Positions 1-10,095 of a DNA stretch of 64,000 nt are shown piece by piece (position 1 is the first letter of the stretch; every line of letters begins with the position of its first letter). Position numbers and translations under genes: made by a program. This DNA is from Comamonadaceae bacterium (GTDB taxonomy: Bacteria > Pseudomonadota > Gammaproteobacteria > Burkholderiales > Burkholderiaceae_C): NCBI GenBank assembly GCA_947451385.1, contig CANFYZ010000006.1, positions 1-64,000 of the forward strand, in the 5' to 3' direction. The notes under the pieces are model-generated. The model saw nothing but the letters and a program-made list of their open reading frames with translations. It was not told where the DNA came from and searched no databases.

Positions 1-3000
1 CCCGCCGGCTCGGCCGACCCCAAGGGCAACGTGAGCTGGGCTGACTTGAACAAGACCGAGACCCTCAACTTGGTGGCGTTCTTGAACTCGCTGAGCGCCA
101 GCACCTCCAACATCGATGCGTTGACCATGACCTCCAGCGTGAGTGACGCGATCGATGCTTCTCTGAAGCGTTGGGGCCAGAAGACCTTGGCCAAGATTTT
201 GAGCGACAACAAAGTGGGTATCACCACGGTGAAAGCGCCTGCCGTCACCATCAGCAACAAACTGGTGACTGGCGCCGGTGTGGTCGAAAAAGTGACCGGG
301 CCCAACGATGGTTCAGCCAAGGTGACCTTCACCGACGGTAACAACACGGTGGTCAAAACAGTTGCCATGACCGGTAAAGCCGAATCGGTGTCCCTGGCCG
401 CCTCTGACTTGGGTCAGGGTGCCAACAAGCTCGCCGATGGCGCGATCAAAGTCTCTACCGAGGTGACGGATGCTTCCGGCTTCATCACCTCTACGGTCAG
501 CAGCAGCTTTGATTTGGCCACGGCCGCGCCTACAGTCAGATACACCTTGGCGACGGGGACAGACGCTTCAGCCACCAAGCTGAAGGCTGGCGAGGTGGCG
601 ACCGCCACCATCAAGTTCAGCACAGCGCCATCGCAGGCGCCTACGCTGGACGCACTGAACCAATTGGCGCAGGGCCAATTGTCCAAGGGCGGCGTCTTCA
701 GCGGTCCTGTGACCGGCGCGGGTGACACCTACACCGCCACCTTCACCAAGGCGGCCAAAACGGCAGAGGGCGGCACTTCAGCTGCTACCCTGGGGGATGT
801 GACGATCGGCAACACCACCTACCAGGGCAACACTGTCATCAGTTACAACGCGACCGGTAAAGTGTCTGACGGTACGGTGGTTGGTGCCTTGGTGTTCGCC
901 GACTTGAACGGCAACGGCAAATTTGACAGCACCGAGCCTTCGGCCAAGACGAATTCATTGGGTGAATACGCCTTTGAAACCGAAGCCAGCCTGTCGGGTG
1001 TGACCATCATAGCGACCGGTGGACGTGATGCGAAAACTGGCGCTGAGATGGGTCAGTTCAAGAGCGATTCGAGCAGCGGTTATGCCACGCCTCAAGCGTC
1101 TTTGTTTACCAGCTTGATTTCGACCTACAAGACGCAGATTGCCAAAACGCAAAACGTGGATCTGATGGACCCCAATACGCCTGCGGGCGTCATTGCCACA
1201 ATTACCGAAAAGGCCACTGAAGACGCTATTAAATTGATGGACAATTTTGGCATCAGTGTCGCGGATCTGAGCACGGCTTCTTACGACGTGTTTGTGGCCG
1301 CCACGACCACGGCCAAAAATGCCGATACGGCCAAATTAGCCCTGGCTGACCAGGCGTTTAACCAGACCTTGACCATGGTCACGGACCTCTCGTCTTCCAT
1401 GATCCAAGGTTTGGGCATTTCCTTTGACCAAGGCTTGTTGACCGACACCGCCTTCCAATACCTGTCGACCCTGACAAAAGACGACATCAGCGCGTTGAAG
1501 GGCCAAAATGTCGAGGCCATCCAGTCCGTGATGTCCGGGATGTTCTCGGGTATCTTGGCGCAACTGAACTCCTCGCAAGACTACACATCGCCCACCTACC
1601 TGGACGACACGACTTTGCCAGAAGTGCAGCTTCTCGTCACGGCAGCAGCAGGGGCTATCGCCAACGTGATCTCGTTGACCAACGAATATGTCGCCATCAT
1701 CAGTTCGGACATTGACAATGGTGGTTTGACTGACGGCACGCCCGCTGCAGCCGCATTTGCCGCTGACTTGGACATCTTCTACGAATTGACCAGCTCCGCT
1801 CTGACCAGCTTGGGTGACAACGTGTTGGATGGTGCCAAGCGAGTGGCTGAGAAGATTCTTGGCTACAACACCGCATCTGATGATCAAGTTAAAGCACAAG
1901 CCTTAGCTGATTTGATCTCTGAGGTCTCGGTACTGAGTGGCTCGGTGACGTCAGACTACGACCGCAATGACTTCCTGACCTACGCTGCAGACACCTCCGT
2001 CACCACCGTGTCGGCGTCGGTGGTGGGTGGTAACAACAACATCACCAACGGCACACCGTTCCAGGTGACCTTGACGTTCCGCGATAACTCAGCTGATGGC
2101 GGCAAGTTGATTGAGCCCGAAGGCTTCAGCATTGACAACATCAAGCTGACCGATGGCAAGTCGATCCAGTATTTGACCGATGACACTTCCCAGCCCTACT
2201 ACGACGCCAGTGCCCCAGTGGGTTACGTTTCAGATTTGACCTGGGTCAGCACCGGTGTCTACACCGCCACCGTGGTGCCGACCTCGGCCCTGGGTACGGT
2301 GAAGTTCACTGTGGACGGCTTCTGGTCAGACCTATCTGGTGACAGCGGTAACTTCGTGTCGATCAACATGAATGCCGGTTTTGAAATGGACATTCAAAAC
2401 GTCTTCCCTCTGCTCTGGGACTATGCCTACGGCAACAACAACGATGGCACCACCGACGAAAACGGCGAGCCTGTTGTCAAGTACTACAGCTTTGAGTCGG
2501 ACGAGTTCAACACGGCTTTGGCCAATGCCACTTCGTACACCGGCTCAGGCGCACAAGGCTTCTTGAATGGCGTCACCATCAAGGATCCTGGCCAAGCCTT
2601 GGCATTGATCGACGTGAACCACTTGTCTTACGCTGGCGCCACGATTTTGGGCACCAACAACACCTTGTTGTTGGGCTTGGCGGACCAAGGCAAGGTTGAG
2701 CGCACCATCGTCTTGCAGGACGCGGAAGGCCACTACCGGAACCAAGACTGGGTGGAAGTCCAAACCGCAGCTGAAGCCACGATTACCTATTTGGAAGACA
2801 ACAACATTGTGTCGCTCAAATCTCTGGCGACCTATGTCAAATCAGGCATCGACCAGGTTAAATACTTTGACTACGCCAGCAATATCACCGTCATGGGTGA
2901 CGACAACGCGGTGATTGCCAACATCCCCGATGCCCCTGTGGGTGTCGATGAGACCGGTTATCAAAAGCAAGTTGAAGTGGACATTCAAGGCTTTGGCGTG

Positions 3001-3606
3001 ATCAACAGCTACTCGACCGATGCCAACAGCAACACGGCTGCCCACATCCCCACCTTTGATCCCAACTTGAAGGTCATTGCGCTGTTGGAGCAGGGCGATG
3101 TATCGAACGGCACCGCGACTTTGCCTGTGGACTTGCGCGACCTGTACAAAGCGAACATCGACACCGTGAAGAGCGACTCCTCGCCCAACGCGAATGTGCC
3201 TTCGAACCTGAATGTGTCGCTGGACTTGGGCAGCTTTGCTGATTTCCTGAATGGCAATGTCAGCGGTTCTGGTCCTTTGCCAACGGTCTTTGACAGCCAG
3301 TTGAACGTGACCCTCACGGTGTCTGATGCCGATGCGCCAAGCGGTTCTTGGTCCACCCTGACCGCGGATCAAGCCGCCAACCTGCGTTCCTTCCTGTCGA
3401 AGCTGGGCGATTCGGGCGTGGACACGATCAACCTGTCTTCCAGCACAAAGTCAGCCATGGACAATGGTTTGAATGCCAGCTTCGAAGATGTTCTGCAGAA
3501 ATCGGTGCAAGTAACCTACATCGGCTCTGATTCAGGCCCGGGCTCCGGCTCCGGTTCGGGCTCCGGTTCGGGCTCAGGTTCAGGCTCCGGTTCCGGTTCC
3601 TTCTAA
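1..3606 (+). CDS. Large exported/adhesin-like protein, 5' end outside window; Gly-Ser C-terminal tail
   Basis: Frame is open to base 1 (PAGSADPKGNVSWADL...), so the ORF-track start at 31 is probably internal. Thr/Ser/Ala/Asp-rich Ig-like sequence, SdrD-like 'VFADLNGNGKFDSTEPSAKTNSLGEYAFE', ends (GS)n-F-stop. Directly upstream of a type I secretion operon. Confidence 0.75.
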   Translation, partial: PAGSADPKGNVSWADLNKTETLNLVAFLNSLSASTSNIDALTMTSSVSDAIDASLKRWGQKTLAKILSDNKVGITTVKAPAVTISNKLVTGAGVVEKVTGPNDGSAKVTFTDGNNTVVKTVAMTGKAESVSLAASDLGQGANKLADGAIKVSTEVTDASGFITSTVSSSFDLATAAPTVRYTLATGTDASATKLKAGEVATATIKFSTAPSQAPTLDALNQLAQGQLSKGGVFSGPVTGAGDTYTATFTKAAKTAEGGTSAATLGDVTIGNTTYQGNTVISYNATGKVSDGTVVGALVFADLNGNGKFDSTEPSAKTNSLGEYAFETEASLSGVTIIATGGRDAKTGAEMGQFKSDSSSGYATPQASLFTSLISTYKTQIAKTQNVDLMDPNTPAGVIATITEKATEDAIKLMDNFGISVADLSTASYDVFVAATTTAKNADTAKLALADQAFNQTLTMVTDLSSSMIQGLGISFDQGLLTDTAFQYLSTLTKDDISALKGQNVEAIQSVMSGMFSGILAQLNSSQDYTSPTYLDDTTLPEVQLLVTAAAGAIANVISLTNEYVAIISSDIDNGGLTDGTPAAAAFAADLDIFYELTSSALTSLGDNVLDGAKRVAEKILGYNTASDDQVKAQALADLISEVSVLSGSVTSDYDRNDFLTYAADTSVTTVSASVVGGNNNITNGTPFQVTLTFRDNSADGGKLIEPEGFSIDNIKLTDGKSIQYLTDDTSQPYYDASAPVGYVSDLTWVSTGVYTATVVPTSALGTVKFTVDGFWSDLSGDSGNFVSINMNAGFEMDIQNVFPLLWDYAYGNNNDGTTDENGEPVVKYYSFESDEFNTALANATSYTGSGAQGFLNGVTIKDPGQALALIDVNHLSYAGATILGTNNTLLLGLADQGKVERTIVLQDAEGHYRNQDWVEVQTAAEATITYLEDNNIVSLKSLATYVKSGIDQVKYFDYASNITVMGDDNAVIANIPDAPVGVDETGYQKQVEVDIQGFGVINSYSTDANSNTAAHIPTFDPNLKVIALLEQGDVSNGTATLPVDLRDLYKANIDTVKSDSSPNANVPSNLNVSLDLGSFADFLNGNVSGSGPLPTVFDSQLNVTLTVSDADAPSGSWSTLTADQAANLRSFLSKLGDSGVDTINLSSSTKSAMDNGLNASFEDVLQKSVQVTYIGSDSGPGSGSGSGSGSGSGSGSGSGSF

Positions 3607-3622
3607 TCGAAGCGGCTACACT

Positions 3623-3660
3623 AAAGTCACTGGCTTGCTTCCAAGCCAGTGACTTTTTCT
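3623..3660 (+). terminator. Rho-independent terminator
   Basis: 15-bp perfect stem AAAGTCACTGGCTTG/CAAGCCAGTGACTTT, CTTC loop, T-rich tail. Confidence 0.9.
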
Positions 3661-3682
3661 TTTTCCGTAACGTATCGATTCA

Positions 3683-5422
3683 ATGACTCCTTTTTTCAAA
3701 ACGCCCGTGGGTGTGGTTTTATTCACCCAGGCCAGGGTTTTGTGGGCGAGTTTTTTGCTGACCTTTGTCATCGAGATGATCGCGATCGCGCCCATCTTGT
3801 ACATGCTGAACACCTATGACCGCGTGCTCTCGAGCCGCAGTTTTGTGACGCTGGTGTCTTTGACCGCGGTGTTGGTCTTGGTGTACCTGTTCAGCAGTTT
3901 GTTGGAGTGGTTGCGCGCGCAAATTTTGATCCGCTTGGCGCTGCGACTCGACTGGGAGTTGGCGCCCGACGTGTTTGATGCCGCTTACCGCAACCAATTG
4001 CGTCGCCAGGACGTGAATATTCACCAATTGCTCGGTGATTTGCTGGCGTTCAAACAGTTTGTCTCTTCGGGCCCAGCCTTGGCCTTGATGGAGTTGCCGA
4101 TCGCTTTTTTCTATGTCGGTATCGGTTTGTTGATGCACCCGGTGTTGGCCGGCTTCACCCTGGTGTCGATCGTGGTGATGTTGGTCGTCACCTACTTGCA
4201 ACAGCGTTGGACCTCGTCGGTGATCATGTCCGCCAACGACCAGTTCGCGACCGCCAACCGCAAAGCCGGGCAGTTTTTGCGTCACGTTGAGACCAGCTAC
4301 GCCATGGGCATGGAAGGCTCGGCGCGTAAACAATGGTACGAAGCCCACAAGCAGTATTTGGAGCTGCAAACCTCGGCCTCCGAGTCTGCAGGCGGCTTGG
4401 GCAGCTTTTTAGGTTTGTTGCAAAAAGTGTTGCCCTCGTTTGCGCTGGGCTTGGGCGCTTGGTTGGCGATCAACGACATGATCTCGGCCAGCATGGTGTT
4501 TGCGGCGTCCATGCTGATCAACAAGGCCATTGCGCCGATTCAAAAGACCCTGGGTTTTTGGAAAGCCATCATCGGTGCGCGCCAGGCCTACAACCGCTTG
4601 AACGGCTTGCTGATGGACTACCGGGCCAAGGTGCGGGGCATGCCTTTGCCCGCGCCCAAAGGTCAGTTGGTGATTGACAACTTGTCGTTGACGCCGCCAG
4701 GCCACAAGTCGGCGGTGTTGGCAAACCTGACGGCCACCTTGACCCCGGGCACCGTGACCGCGGTGGTGGGCCCGATGGGCTCGGGTAAATCCACCTTGGC
4801 CCGTGGTTTGGTCGGGATCTGGAAGCCCTCGGAAGGTTCGGTGCGTTTGGACGGCGTTGAAATGGACAGCTGGGAGCGCGACGAAATTGGCCCGCACCTC
4901 GGTTACGTGGCCCAGGACATTGGATTTTTTGAAGGCACAGTGGCGCAGAACATCGCGCGCCTCGGTGAGGTGGAGCCTGACGAAGTGGTCAAAGCAGCCC
5001 AAAGAGTGGGCATGCATGAGATCATTTTGAAGTTCCCCATGGGCTACAACACTCCGCTGGGCGAGGGCAGCGCCTTTGTCATGTCGGGCGGCCAAAAACA
5101 GCGCCTGAGCATTGCCCGTGCGGTCTACAAAAATCCCAAGTTGTTGATCTTGGACGAACCCAACAGCGCGTTGGACGAAGAGGGCGAAAAAATTCTCGGC
5201 CAATTGATCCTGGAAATGAAATCCACCGGTTGCACCGTTGTTGCGATCACCCACCGGCCGTCCTTGGTCGGTTTGGCCGACAACTTGATGGTGTTGCAGG
5301 GCGGAAAAATGGTGGCCTTTGGCCCCACAACGCAGGTGGTGGAGCAGTTCCGTCAAAAGCAAGCTGGGCCCGCGGCGAGCGCTGATGTTTCGGGTTCGAC
5401 GCCCACAGGAGCAGCAGCATGA
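3683..5422 (+). CDS. Type I secretion ABC transporter, permease/ATPase (PrtD-like)
   Basis: N-terminal TM segments, Walker A GPMGSGKST, signature MSGGQKQRLSIARA, Walker B LLILDEP. Confidence 0.92.
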   Translation: MTPFFKTPVGVVLFTQARVLWASFLLTFVIEMIAIAPILYMLNTYDRVLSSRSFVTLVSLTAVLVLVYLFSSLLEWLRAQILIRLALRLDWELAPDVFDAAYRNQLRRQDVNIHQLLGDLLAFKQFVSSGPALALMELPIAFFYVGIGLLMHPVLAGFTLVSIVVMLVVTYLQQRWTSSVIMSANDQFATANRKAGQFLRHVETSYAMGMEGSARKQWYEAHKQYLELQTSASESAGGLGSFLGLLQKVLPSFALGLGAWLAINDMISASMVFAASMLINKAIAPIQKTLGFWKAIIGARQAYNRLNGLLMDYRAKVRGMPLPAPKGQLVIDNLSLTPPGHKSAVLANLTATLTPGTVTAVVGPMGSGKSTLARGLVGIWKPSEGSVRLDGVEMDSWERDEIGPHLGYVAQDIGFFEGTVAQNIARLGEVEPDEVVKAAQRVGMHEIILKFPMGYNTPLGEGSAFVMSGGQKQRLSIARAVYKNPKLLILDEPNSALDEEGEKILGQLILEMKSTGCTVVAITHRPSLVGLADNLMVLQGGKMVAFGPTTQVVEQFRQKQAGPAASADVSGSTPTGAAA

Positions 5423-6663
5423 TCGATCGTTTTTTGAATTCCTACCGCGCCGAAGATTTAACCCCGCGCGATTTGAAGCCGCCGGTCTCAGAATCCATTC
5501 AGTTGGGTTCGGTGCTGAGCAAGGGTGTTTTGCTGTTCTTCATCGTCTTTGCGGCCTGGAGTCTGTACGCACCGATTGACGAAGGCGCGGCCGTCGAGGG
5601 CTCGGTGACCTCGGCCGGCAACCGCAAAACCATTCAGCACACCTTGGGTGGCGTGGTCAGCAAAATTTTGGTGGTCGAGGGGCAAGCGGTCAAAGAAGGG
5701 CAGTTGTTGGTGCAACTGAACCCGCTGAGCTCGGATGCCAATTTGGCCACCTCCACTTTGCAGTTGATCAACTTGATGGCCAGTGAAAGCCGCTTGCGCA
5801 GCGAACGCGCGGATTTGCCCGCCATCAAATGGTTGCCTGAAATTGAGCGCATGGCCAAAGACTCGCGCGTGATGGAGGCCAAGTCGGTGCAGAGCAAGTT
5901 GTTCGAGGCACGCCGCAGCGAATACCAAACTTCTTTGCGGACCAAGAAAGCGCAATTGGTGTTGCTGATGTCCGATGCCAAAAATGCCCAAGCCATGGCC
6001 AAAGAAGGCCTGTTGCCTAAGCTCGATGCCAACAACATGGAGCGCGAGGCGCTGCGCCAAGAGGGCGAGTTGTCGCAGTTGGTGAATGCCAGGTTGTCCA
6101 AAATTGATTCCGACTTGTCAGAAATTTTGGGCCTCAAAGAAGGCGTGCAGGCCAAGGTGCAATCTTTGTCTTTTGACCGCTCGCAATACGATGTGCGATC
6201 GCCTGTCGACGGTGTGGTCTCTGGCTTGCGGGTCAATACTTTGGGCGGGGTGCTGACCCCTGCACAGACCTTGATGGAAATTGTGCCCAAAACGCAAGAG
6301 TACATTGTGGAGGCCAAAGTGCCGACGCACCTGATTGGCAAAATCCACACCGGCATGCCGGCCAATTTGCGGTTCATGGCCTTCAATCCGCGCACCACAC
6401 CGGTGGTTTTTGGCGAGGTGATTTTGGTGGGGGCTGACAAGGTGGCTTCTGACAAAGTGACCGATCCCCATCCAGAGAATATGCGCTCCGAGTTTTACTT
6501 GGTGCGGATTGCCATCAAAGATGATTTGGAAACCAAGCTGGAGGGCAAACCTTTGCAACCCGGTATGCCTGTGGATGTGATTTTCAAAAGCGGTGAGCGT
6601 TCTTTCACCAGCTACATGCTGAAGCCGTTGACGGACCAGTTGGCCAAGTCGTTTTTGAATTGA
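5419..6663 (+). CDS. HlyD-family type I secretion periplasmic adaptor
   Basis: Single N-terminal TM, 'APIDEGAAVEGSVTSAGNRKTIQHTLGGVVSKILVVEGQAVKEGQLLVQL'; ATGA overlap with ABC gene. Confidence 0.92.
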   Translation: MIDRFLNSYRAEDLTPRDLKPPVSESIQLGSVLSKGVLLFFIVFAAWSLYAPIDEGAAVEGSVTSAGNRKTIQHTLGGVVSKILVVEGQAVKEGQLLVQLNPLSSDANLATSTLQLINLMASESRLRSERADLPAIKWLPEIERMAKDSRVMEAKSVQSKLFEARRSEYQTSLRTKKAQLVLLMSDAKNAQAMAKEGLLPKLDANNMEREALRQEGELSQLVNARLSKIDSDLSEILGLKEGVQAKVQSLSFDRSQYDVRSPVDGVVSGLRVNTLGGVLTPAQTLMEIVPKTQEYIVEAKVPTHLIGKIHTGMPANLRFMAFNPRTTPVVFGEVILVGADKVASDKVTDPHPENMRSEFYLVRIAIKDDLETKLEGKPLQPGMPVDVIFKSGERSFTSYMLKPLTDQLAKSFLN

Positions 6664-6672
6664 GCTGGGCCC

Positions 6673-7977
6673 ATGATGAAATTTTTGCGCACCGCCCACT
6701 CGCCAGCCAAGCCTTTGCTTTTACCCCTCAGCCTGTTGGTGGCGCTGTGGGGTGTGCCCGCCTTCAGCGCGGCGTCGGAGCTGGTGGACGCTTTCAACCT
6801 GGCCCTGCAAAACGACCGGACCTATTTGAACGCGCAGGCCGAAGAGCGGCTGGGTCAGTTGGATGCGAGTCGGGCCGGTTTGAGCTACTTGCCCACGGTC
6901 TTTATGGACCAGGGGCGCAGTGCTTTTGAGAAAACCAACCGCACCACGCTGCAGGCCGTGCAACCTTTGGTGGATGTCGACAAATACACCGCTTACAAAG
7001 AAGCCCCGGTCAAGGCCGCCTACGCGCAGGCTTCGTTAGAGGCGAAAGAAATTGAGCTGACCAAACGCCTGTTTTTTTCGTTTGACACGCTGGTCAAGTC
7101 CATCGCCCTGCGGCGTTTGGCCTTGTCAGAGGCCGAAGCCTTGGAGCGCCAAGTGCAGCGCGCGCAAAGGCGCTTTGAGCTGGGTTATGGCAGCGTCATG
7201 GACATTTCGCTCGCGCAGGTTCAGCACGCGCAGGCCCTGGCCCGTTACCAGTCTCTGCAAAACGATATTCAGTTGGCGCAGCAAAAGTTGTACTCCATGA
7301 CCGGGGTCAACTACAGCCTGATCAAAAGCCAACCGGTAGAAGAGCTCAGCCCGGCCGCCTTGAATGCTTTGCTGAAGGTTGCGGCCGCCGGTGGCGCCGA
7401 AGCCAACGCCCCCACGTCGGCGGAACACCCTTTGATTCTGCAAGCCAAGGAGCAACTGAAGCTGGCGGAGTTGAGCATGACGCGCGCCAAGTCGAGCTAT
7501 TTGCCGCAGGTGAATTTGATTGTTCGCAACACGCAGTTTGCCGGCATGTCCGACCAATACCAGGGCGTGCAGATGTCGTTTCCCACCGGGGTCTCGGCTT
7601 ACGGCATGCAAGCCACGGCCCGTGCCCAAGTCGATGTCGACCGGGCCCGGCGTGCGCTGGAAGAGGTCCAAGAACAATTGCGCTTAGAGCGTGAAAGCAC
7701 CGATTGGGCGTTGCGGGTCAACGCACAAGAGCTGGTGTTCAGGAACTCGGCCGTCAAGGTGTCGGAGCAGAACGTGGCCTCGACTGAAAAGGCCTATGAG
7801 GCCGGTATCGTCAAAGCCTCGGATGTGGTCAACGCCATTTTGGCCAGCTTTGATGTGCGCCGCCAAAAGTTGCAGTTGCTGATCAGCATGTCGGAGCAGC
7901 AATTGCTCAATTCGCTGAACCGGGGCGTGAGTTCGCGCGCCGCATTAGAGGCGGTGAGTCATTTTTTCAGCGAGTGA
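6673..7977 (+). CDS. TolC-family outer membrane efflux protein
   Basis: Signal peptide, OEP-type coiled-coil sequence, third gene of T1SS operon. Confidence 0.9.
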   Translation: MMKFLRTAHSPAKPLLLPLSLLVALWGVPAFSAASELVDAFNLALQNDRTYLNAQAEERLGQLDASRAGLSYLPTVFMDQGRSAFEKTNRTTLQAVQPLVDVDKYTAYKEAPVKAAYAQASLEAKEIELTKRLFFSFDTLVKSIALRRLALSEAEALERQVQRAQRRFELGYGSVMDISLAQVQHAQALARYQSLQNDIQLAQQKLYSMTGVNYSLIKSQPVEELSPAALNALLKVAAAGGAEANAPTSAEHPLILQAKEQLKLAELSMTRAKSSYLPQVNLIVRNTQFAGMSDQYQGVQMSFPTGVSAYGMQATARAQVDVDRARRALEEVQEQLRLERESTDWALRVNAQELVFRNSAVKVSEQNVASTEKAYEAGIVKASDVVNAILASFDVRRQKLQLLISMSEQQLLNSLNRGVSSRAALEAVSHFFSE

Positions 7978-8000
7978 TCGCTTCATTCAGGGAACACGCC

Positions 8001-8555
8001 ATGCGATTTCAAGTTTTGGTTACGGCGGCTGCGTTGACCTTGGGCGTCAGCACCAGCACCAGTGCCTTGGCGGGCGGTAGCAACAGTTGGGGCACGGCTT
8101 CCGACGTGCTGGCCTTGGGCCTGCCGGCCTTGGCCGCGGGGGCCGCCTGGGCTCAGAACGACAGTGACGGCATGAAGTCCTTGACGTACGCGTTGGGCAG
8201 CACCTACGCCGCCACCACGGTGCTGAAGAAAAGTATTCACGCCACCCGCCCTGATGGCTCTGATAACGAAAGCTTCCCATCGGGCCATACCGCGCTGGCC
8301 TTTGCTGCGGCGCGCTTCATCGACAAACGCTATGGCGCCGATGTGGCGGCCTACACCCCCTGGTTGTATGCGGCTGCGGGACTGACTGGCGTGGCCCGGG
8401 TCCAGGCCAATCAGCACCGCGCTCAAGATGTGCTGGCTGGCGGCGCTTTGGGGTACGCCACGGCGCATTACTTCACTGAGCCCGTCAAAGGCGGCCAGCT
8501 CAGCTTGATGCCGACGCCAGGCGGGGCCGCTGTGGCGTGGCATCGGAGCTTCTGA
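8001..8555 (+). CDS. PAP2-family phosphatase, exported
   Basis: 'KKSIHATRPDGSDNESFPSGHTALAFAAA ... GVARVQANQHRAQDVLAG' PAP2 motifs; signal peptide MRFQVLVTAAALTLG; start chosen at 8001. Confidence 0.85.
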   Translation: MRFQVLVTAAALTLGVSTSTSALAGGSNSWGTASDVLALGLPALAAGAAWAQNDSDGMKSLTYALGSTYAATTVLKKSIHATRPDGSDNESFPSGHTALAFAAARFIDKRYGADVAAYTPWLYAAAGLTGVARVQANQHRAQDVLAGGALGYATAHYFTEPVKGGQLSLMPTPGGAAVAWHRSF

Positions 8556-8575
8556 GCCCTAACCTGGCAAAGCGG

Positions 8576-8613
8576 TTCGGGTTTCAGGTTTGGGGTTTCG
8601 GGTTTCGGGTTTA
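8576..8613. repeat. GGGTTTC-type G-rich short tandem repeat
   Basis: ttcgggtttcaggtttggggtttcgggtttcgggtttag. Confidence 0.85.
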
Positions 8614-8629
8614 GATTTTCGTGCCCCGT

Positions 8630-9619
8630 TCAATCGATTCGAATACCGGCCGCTTTGACCAAGTTCGCGGCTGACACAGTTTCTTCGTCCAGGTATTTTT
8701 CAAACGCCTCCTGCGGCATCGGCATGGCTGCGGCGCCCAGTTTTTCCAGGCGGTCTTTCACATCCGGCATAGCCAAAACGCTCAACACGGCGGCGTGCAG
8801 TTTTTGCACAATCGCCTTCGGGGTCTTGGCGGTCACAAACATGCCCACCCAAAAAGTGTAGGCGGCGCTGGCAAAACCCGCTTCAGTGATGGACGGCACT
8901 TGCGGCAGCAAGGGCGAACGGGCAGCGGTGCTGACCGCCAACGCTTGCAGGCGCCCGCTTTGAATCAAGGGCAGGGCCGACACCAGGGGCGCAAAAAACC
9001 AATCAATGCGGCCTGAGGCGGTTTCGGTCAAGGCCTCCGGCGTGCCGCGGTAGGGCACATGCTGCGCTTGCAGGCCCGCGGCGACGCGAAACTTTTCGGC
9101 GTTCATGTGGGTGGCCGAGCCGTTGCCGGCCGAGGCGTAGTTCAGTTGGCCTGGCTGCGCTTTGGCTTTGGCCACCAAGTCGGCCACATCTTTGTAGCCC
9201 TTGCTGGGCGAGACCACGATCACATTCGGCAGGCTGGCCAAGGGGCTGACGCCATCAAAGTCTTTCAGTGTGTCGTAGCTCAACTTGGGGTAGAGCGCTG
9301 GGTTGACCACATGGCCCGAGCTGTGAATCAGCAAGGTGTAGCCGTCGGCCGGCGCTTTGGCCACCAAGGCGGCGCCCACCGTACCGCCGGCGCCGGTTTT
9401 GTTGTCAATGACGATTTGCGCGCCCAACAACGGCCCCAATTTTTCGGCCACGGTGCGGGCAATCACATCGGTGCCACTGCCCGCGGTGAACGGCACAACG
9501 AAGGTGATGGCTTTGTCCTTCGGCCAGCCCGATTGGGCCCTGCTGGGCAGGGCCCCTGTGGCGGCCAGGCTGGCGGCCAATTGCAAAGTCTGCCGGCGTG
9601 TGAACTGGGATGGGTTCAT
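8630..9619 (-). CDS. Bug-family tripartite tricarboxylate transporter substrate-binding protein
   Basis: 'WPKDKAITFVVPFTAGSGTDVIARTVAEKLG...IVIDNKTGAGGTVGAALVAKAPADGYTLL' Bug/TctC hallmarks. Confidence 0.93.
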   Translation of the reverse strand: MNPSQFTRRQTLQLAASLAATGALPSRAQSGWPKDKAITFVVPFTAGSGTDVIARTVAEKLGPLLGAQIVIDNKTGAGGTVGAALVAKAPADGYTLLIHSSGHVVNPALYPKLSYDTLKDFDGVSPLASLPNVIVVSPSKGYKDVADLVAKAKAQPGQLNYASAGNGSATHMNAEKFRVAAGLQAQHVPYRGTPEALTETASGRIDWFFAPLVSALPLIQSGRLQALAVSTAARSPLLPQVPSITEAGFASAAYTFWVGMFVTAKTPKAIVQKLHAAVLSVLAMPDVKDRLEKLGAAAMPMPQEAFEKYLDEETVSAANLVKAAGIRID

Positions 9620-9679
9620 GGGGAGAGTTCCTCAAGGGGTGTGAATGACGTCAGGGGTGGGTGGTAACTCAGGCGCTGG

Positions 9680-9701
9680 GTGGCGCTAAAGTGGCGCTAA
9701 A
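9680..9701. repeat. 2 x 11-bp direct repeat GTGGCGCTAAA covering the stop codon of the cupin gene
   Basis: gtggcgctaaagtggcgctaaagtgg read directly. Confidence 0.9.
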
Positions 9702-10050
9702 GTGGAGTAATGGGCATCGCCAGCAAGATGCGTGCTTCTTGCGTGGTGTGGTTGATGATCTGCCGTTTCTCGCCGGGTGCAAATCGGCATGAGTCCATGG
9801 CGCGCAGCACTTCACGGGTTTCTACGCCATGCAGTTCACTCACCAAGGTCAGTTCGCCCTGCAGCACCACATAGTGTTTTTCCATCGGCGAGCCTTCCAG
9901 CGAGGTGTGGCCGCCGGGCTGCAAGATAGACAAGCCCATCCACAGTTGCTCGGCCGGACCGGCCTCACGCCCCTGCAGCCGCAGGCATTGCATGTCGAAG
10001 TGGTTGGGCGCCACATACTCGGGCGCTTGGTTCAAACGGGTGACGTTCAT
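9697..10050 (-). CDS. Small cupin-domain protein
   Basis: 117 aa, 'GGHTSLEGSPMEKHYVVLQGELTLV ... FAPGEKRQIINHTTQEARILLAMP' cupin pattern. Confidence 0.8.
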   Translation of the reverse strand: MNVTRLNQAPEYVAPNHFDMQCLRLQGREAGPAEQLWMGLSILQPGGHTSLEGSPMEKHYVVLQGELTLVSELHGVETREVLRAMDSCRFAPGEKRQIINHTTQEARILLAMPITPL

Positions 10051-10095
10051 GGCCGGCCTTCAAGGGGTTGGGTTATGAGGTTTGGGTTGTGGGAG

